A stretch of 6,662 nucleotides of DNA from Planctomycetales bacterium (GTDB taxonomy: Bacteria > Planctomycetota > Planctomycetia > Isosphaerales > Isosphaeraceae): contig DAHZZC010000672.1 in assembly GCA_027435495.1 (NCBI GenBank), positions 1-6,662 on the forward strand, in the 5' to 3' direction. How positions within the stretch are numbered: the first letter of the stretch is position 1; every line of letters starts with the position of its first letter. Made by a program: the position numbers and the translations under genes. The notes under the pieces were generated by a model, which was not told the origin of the DNA, searched no databases, and was given only the letters and a program-made list of their open reading frames with translations. Shown here in pieces: positions 4,712 to 6,662 of the stretch.

Positions 4712-5791
4712 TTATTGCCGGACTCCTGGCATAGCCACTGTCCGCGGCTCCCAGGATTGTTCGACGGGGTCGAGCATCAAGACCCATCCGCGAGCCAGCG
4801 GCTCGACACGTTTGAGGAGGCGATCTGCGGCCGGTTCCGGCGTCCCCCACGCCTGAATCACGGCGACGGCCCTCTTCGAAGGGAGTGGGGTTCCGCCCTC
4901 GGGAGGATTCTGGAAGAGGTGCAGGGCTGATTCGATCCAGCTTACCGGTTCACGGCGGAAGGTCTCGGGCCAGAGGGCAACGGCGATGGGTCCTCGCGTC
5001 GCCTTGACGAGCGGATTCCAGGAACGGACATAGCGAGGCCAGCAATCGCCCCTGGCACACTTCACCCCGCCGCAGAGGCCGGTTCCGTCCTTGACCCCGG
5101 GCAGGTCGGCCAGCTCGCACTCGGTCACCCAGACCGGGACGACCGTTCTCCCGGGGTGGCGAGCGGCGACCTCGGCAACGAGCCTCGCCGCTGCATCGGC
5201 GCCGGGCGTCCGCTCCGACGTCGAGGGCGTGCCGTAATCAAGAGCCCAGCGGCACTGGTCGTTCCCGCAGCCGCACGAAGACGGCCCGGCCTGAAGGTCG
5301 TTCAGGAATACGCCCGCCCAGCGCCCGGGCAGGTCGGCCAGGAGCGTCTTCAACCGCTCGCGATGGGCGGCGAACGCCGGGGCATAGCCGATGGGGACCC
5401 ACGGCCACGCCTTGATGACTTCGCCCGCCAGGGCCCGCGGGGCGCCGGGGAAACGTTTTCTCCAGTCGTCATGATGCCCGCCGGTCGCGGCCATCCATTC
5501 GGGATGGGCCCTGGCCAGCGCCGGGTTTCGGGCCACTTCGACCCAGGGCCACAGGCTCATCCCGGCCCGTTCGACACGGTCGGCGATGTCCTTCCAGCGG
5601 CCTTTCGTCCCCTCGTCGAGAGGGACGACGACCGCCGTTGCCCCCCTGGTCCTCCAGTCGGCGAGGAACTCGGGCGAGAGCCGCTCCGGCCTCGCGAAGA
5701 CGCCCCGCACCGGCGGTCCGGGCTCGCCCGCATCGACAGGAGGAACGGCGACGAGGAGGAGAAAAGCGTGTGTGAGGCAAGGAATGGCCAT
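4712..5791 (-). CDS. Exported cysteine-rich hypothetical protein, possible glycoside hydrolase-like TIM barrel
   Basis: This 359-residue protein begins with a signal peptide (IPCLTHAFLLLVAVPPVDAG, cleavage near 21-22). I do not recognise a named family. The alternation of short hydrophobic strands and helices suggests a (beta/alpha)8 fold like that of carbohydrate-active enzymes: TAVVVPLD (52-59), LWPWVEVARNP (80-90) followed by AHPEWM, WAGVFLNDLQ (158-167), TVVPVWVTE (216-224), PIAVALWPE (268-276), VAVIQAWG (309-316), GWVLMLDP (335-342). D165 and E224, at strand ends, are possible acidic residues; this is inference only. Two cysteine clusters stand out, CGCGNDQC (173-180) and CGGVKCARGDC (240-250), and could bind metal or form disulfides. 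The ATG at 5791 is preceded by AGGGAG 5 bases upstream. It is probably the first gene of an operon with the DUF3179-like gene. It could be a binding protein rather than an enzyme. Confidence 0.75.
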   Translation of the reverse strand: MAIPCLTHAFLLLVAVPPVDAGEPGPPVRGVFARPERLSPEFLADWRTRGATAVVVPLDEGTKGRWKDIADRVERAGMSLWPWVEVARNPALARAHPEWMAATGGHHDDWRKRFPGAPRALAGEVIKAWPWVPIGYAPAFAAHRERLKTLLADLPGRWAGVFLNDLQAGPSSCGCGNDQCRWALDYGTPSTSERTPGADAAARLVAEVAARHPGRTVVPVWVTECELADLPGVKDGTGLCGGVKCARGDCWPRYVRSWNPLVKATRGPIAVALWPETFRREPVSWIESALHLFQNPPEGGTPLPSKRAVAVIQAWGTPEPAADRLLKRVEPLARGWVLMLDPVEQSWEPRTVAMPGVRQ

Positions 5792-5825
5792 CGAATCTCC
5801 CTCGACGTTGTGTCAGTGTCGGTGA

Positions 5826-5856
5826 CGGGACGGGAAACAGGGGCGGGACGGGAAAC
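5826..5856. repeat. Two direct copies of a 13-base motif upstream of the exported-protein operon
   Basis: CGGGACGGGAAAC occurs at 5826-5838 and 5844-5856, an 18-base period, between 35 and 65 bases upstream of the start at 5791. The position suits a regulator-binding pair or an expanding short repeat. The rest of the 182-base gap (5792-5973) shows only an imperfect dyad, AACGG/CCGTT, at 5912-5927 and no clear terminator. Confidence 0.5.
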
Positions 5857-5973
5857 GCGGGCTCGTTTGCCGGTCGTTTTCTCGCCGTCTCCGTTGCCTC
5901 TCGAGCGGCGGAACGGTTCGAGCCGTTTTCGACGTGGATCGGTTGGATAACGAGGTGAATTTCACGGTGGATT

Positions 5974-6662
5974 CTAATCCTCGTCATGATGCCCTGGAAC
6001 GGTGGCTGGCCGGCCGTTGTCGGCGGGTCCGAGACCGAGAAAGAACGGAACCGCCGCCCTGGCCCATTCGGTTGGGTCGGGGTAGCTTGATGCGGAGTTG
6101 CTGAAGCAGCTTCGGAGCATTTCGGTGTCGATGATCCCCGGGTTCACCGGGACGGCCGCCATCCCGGTGGGAAGCTCCTGCGCCAGGGCCCGGGTGAGTC
6201 CCTCAATGGCCCACTTGCTGGCGCAGTACGGCGCCACTTCAGGCGAGGTCGACCGGCCCCATCCCGAGCTCAGGTTGGCGATCACGCCCGATCCGCGCGT
6301 CACCATCGCCGGGACGAAATGGCGGATCACGTTCGCGACCCCCTTGATGTTCACGTCGATCACCCGATCGAAATCCTCGGCCGGGACCTCCCAGAGCCGA
6401 GCGTTTCGGTTGATGATCGCGGCGTTGTTGATCAGCAGGTCGGGCGGGCCATGCTCGGCGAGGAGACGATCCGCCCACGCCTTCACCGAATGGTCGTGGG
6501 TGACGTCCAGTTCGGCGAGGTCGTGGGGATGACCGAGCACTTGGCGCAGGTGAGTGATGGCGTCGGCGGTCCGTCCGCAGCCGACGACCCGATGGCCGGT
6601 CCTCGCCATTCCCTCGGCCAGCGCCCGGCCGAGCCCTCGCGTGACCCCGGTGATGACCACCA
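5974..6662 (-). CDS. Short-chain dehydrogenase/reductase (5' end at the window edge)
   Basis: This is a classical SDR oxidoreductase, a cytoplasmic NAD(P)-dependent enzyme acting on an alcohol or carbonyl. Numbered from the GTG at 6660: the cofactor glycine motif TGVTRGLG (4-11); R30 after the second strand (GCGR), which suggests NADP preference; the acidic LDVT (51-54); LLINNAA (75-81); N104 in DVNIKG; the catalytic serine in NLSSGWG (S131 or S132); Y145 and K149 in YCASK; and NPGIIDTEM (173-181). At about 228 residues it is slightly short but nearly complete. The frame is still open at the edge: bases 6661-6662 read TG before the GTG, so an ATG at 6663 or a start further upstream is likely. 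The C-terminus HHDED ends in TAG at 5974. A 182-base gap separates it from the next gene, so cotranscription is uncertain. The substrate cannot be inferred. Confidence 0.93.
   Translation of the reverse strand, partial: VVITGVTRGLGRALAEGMARTGHRVVGCGRTADAITHLRQVLGHPHDLAELDVTHDHSVKAWADRLLAEHGPPDLLINNAAIINRNARLWEVPAEDFDRVIDVNIKGVANVIRHFVPAMVTRGSGVIANLSSGWGRSTSPEVAPYCASKWAIEGLTRALAQELPTGMAAVPVNPGIIDTEMLRSCFSNSASSYPDPTEWARAAVPFFLGLGPADNGRPATVPGHHDED

Noticed and set aside
3843..4734. Long plus-strand frames opposite the DUF3179-like gene
   Set aside because: They are antisense shadows: Arg/Ser-rich or low-complexity translations without start signals, opposite a gene with clear family motifs.
5912..5927. 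AACGG/CCGTT dyad as a terminator of the SDR gene
   Set aside because: The stem is only 5 bp with an internal mismatch and has no T-run in the minus-strand direction.

Overview
The window looks like a chromosomal segment from a GC-rich bacterium. Three things suggest a planctomycete of the Isosphaeraceae/Gemmatales type: the high GC content, secreted DUF3179-type proteins, and intergenic elements with ends reading TAAGG(T/G)GTCGGGAACCG. This assignment is an inference from style, not from a marker gene.

Layout, left to right. (1) Bases 1-1990, minus strand: the first 663 residues of a large SNF2/DEAH helicase that runs off the left edge. All core ATPase motifs are present. The family is typical of anti-phage and restriction-like islands (BREX-3, DISARM and DUF1156-methylase loci), so any such island would lie to the left of the window. 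(2) Bases 1991-2293: a more AT-rich gap with two adjacent perfect stem-loops upstream of the helicase. (3) Bases 2292-3665: a compact cassette. A toxin-antitoxin operon, higB-higA, has its own promoter, two operator-like palindromes and a strong terminator. It is bracketed by two directly repeated copies of a short palindromic element, 107/108 identical over their core. (4) Bases 3661-5791, minus strand: two genes for exported proteins, separated by 55 bp and probably cotranscribed. They are a tandem-DUF3179 protein and a cysteine-rich protein that is probably a TIM barrel. (5) Bases 5974-6662, minus strand: a short-chain dehydrogenase/reductase that runs off the right edge at its 5' end.

The most unusual part is the higBA cassette. 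The toxin-antitoxin genes sit between near-identical inverted-repeat elements, which resemble a MITE or REP palindrome. The outer end of the right-hand element supplies the stop codon of the DUF3179 gene. The cassette lies directly beside the 5' end of a defence-type helicase, so it may be a mobile or duplication-derived addiction module at the edge of a defence island. The higBA promoter is unusually legible: one operator abuts the -35 box, and a second lies in the 17-bp spacer, 31 bp away.
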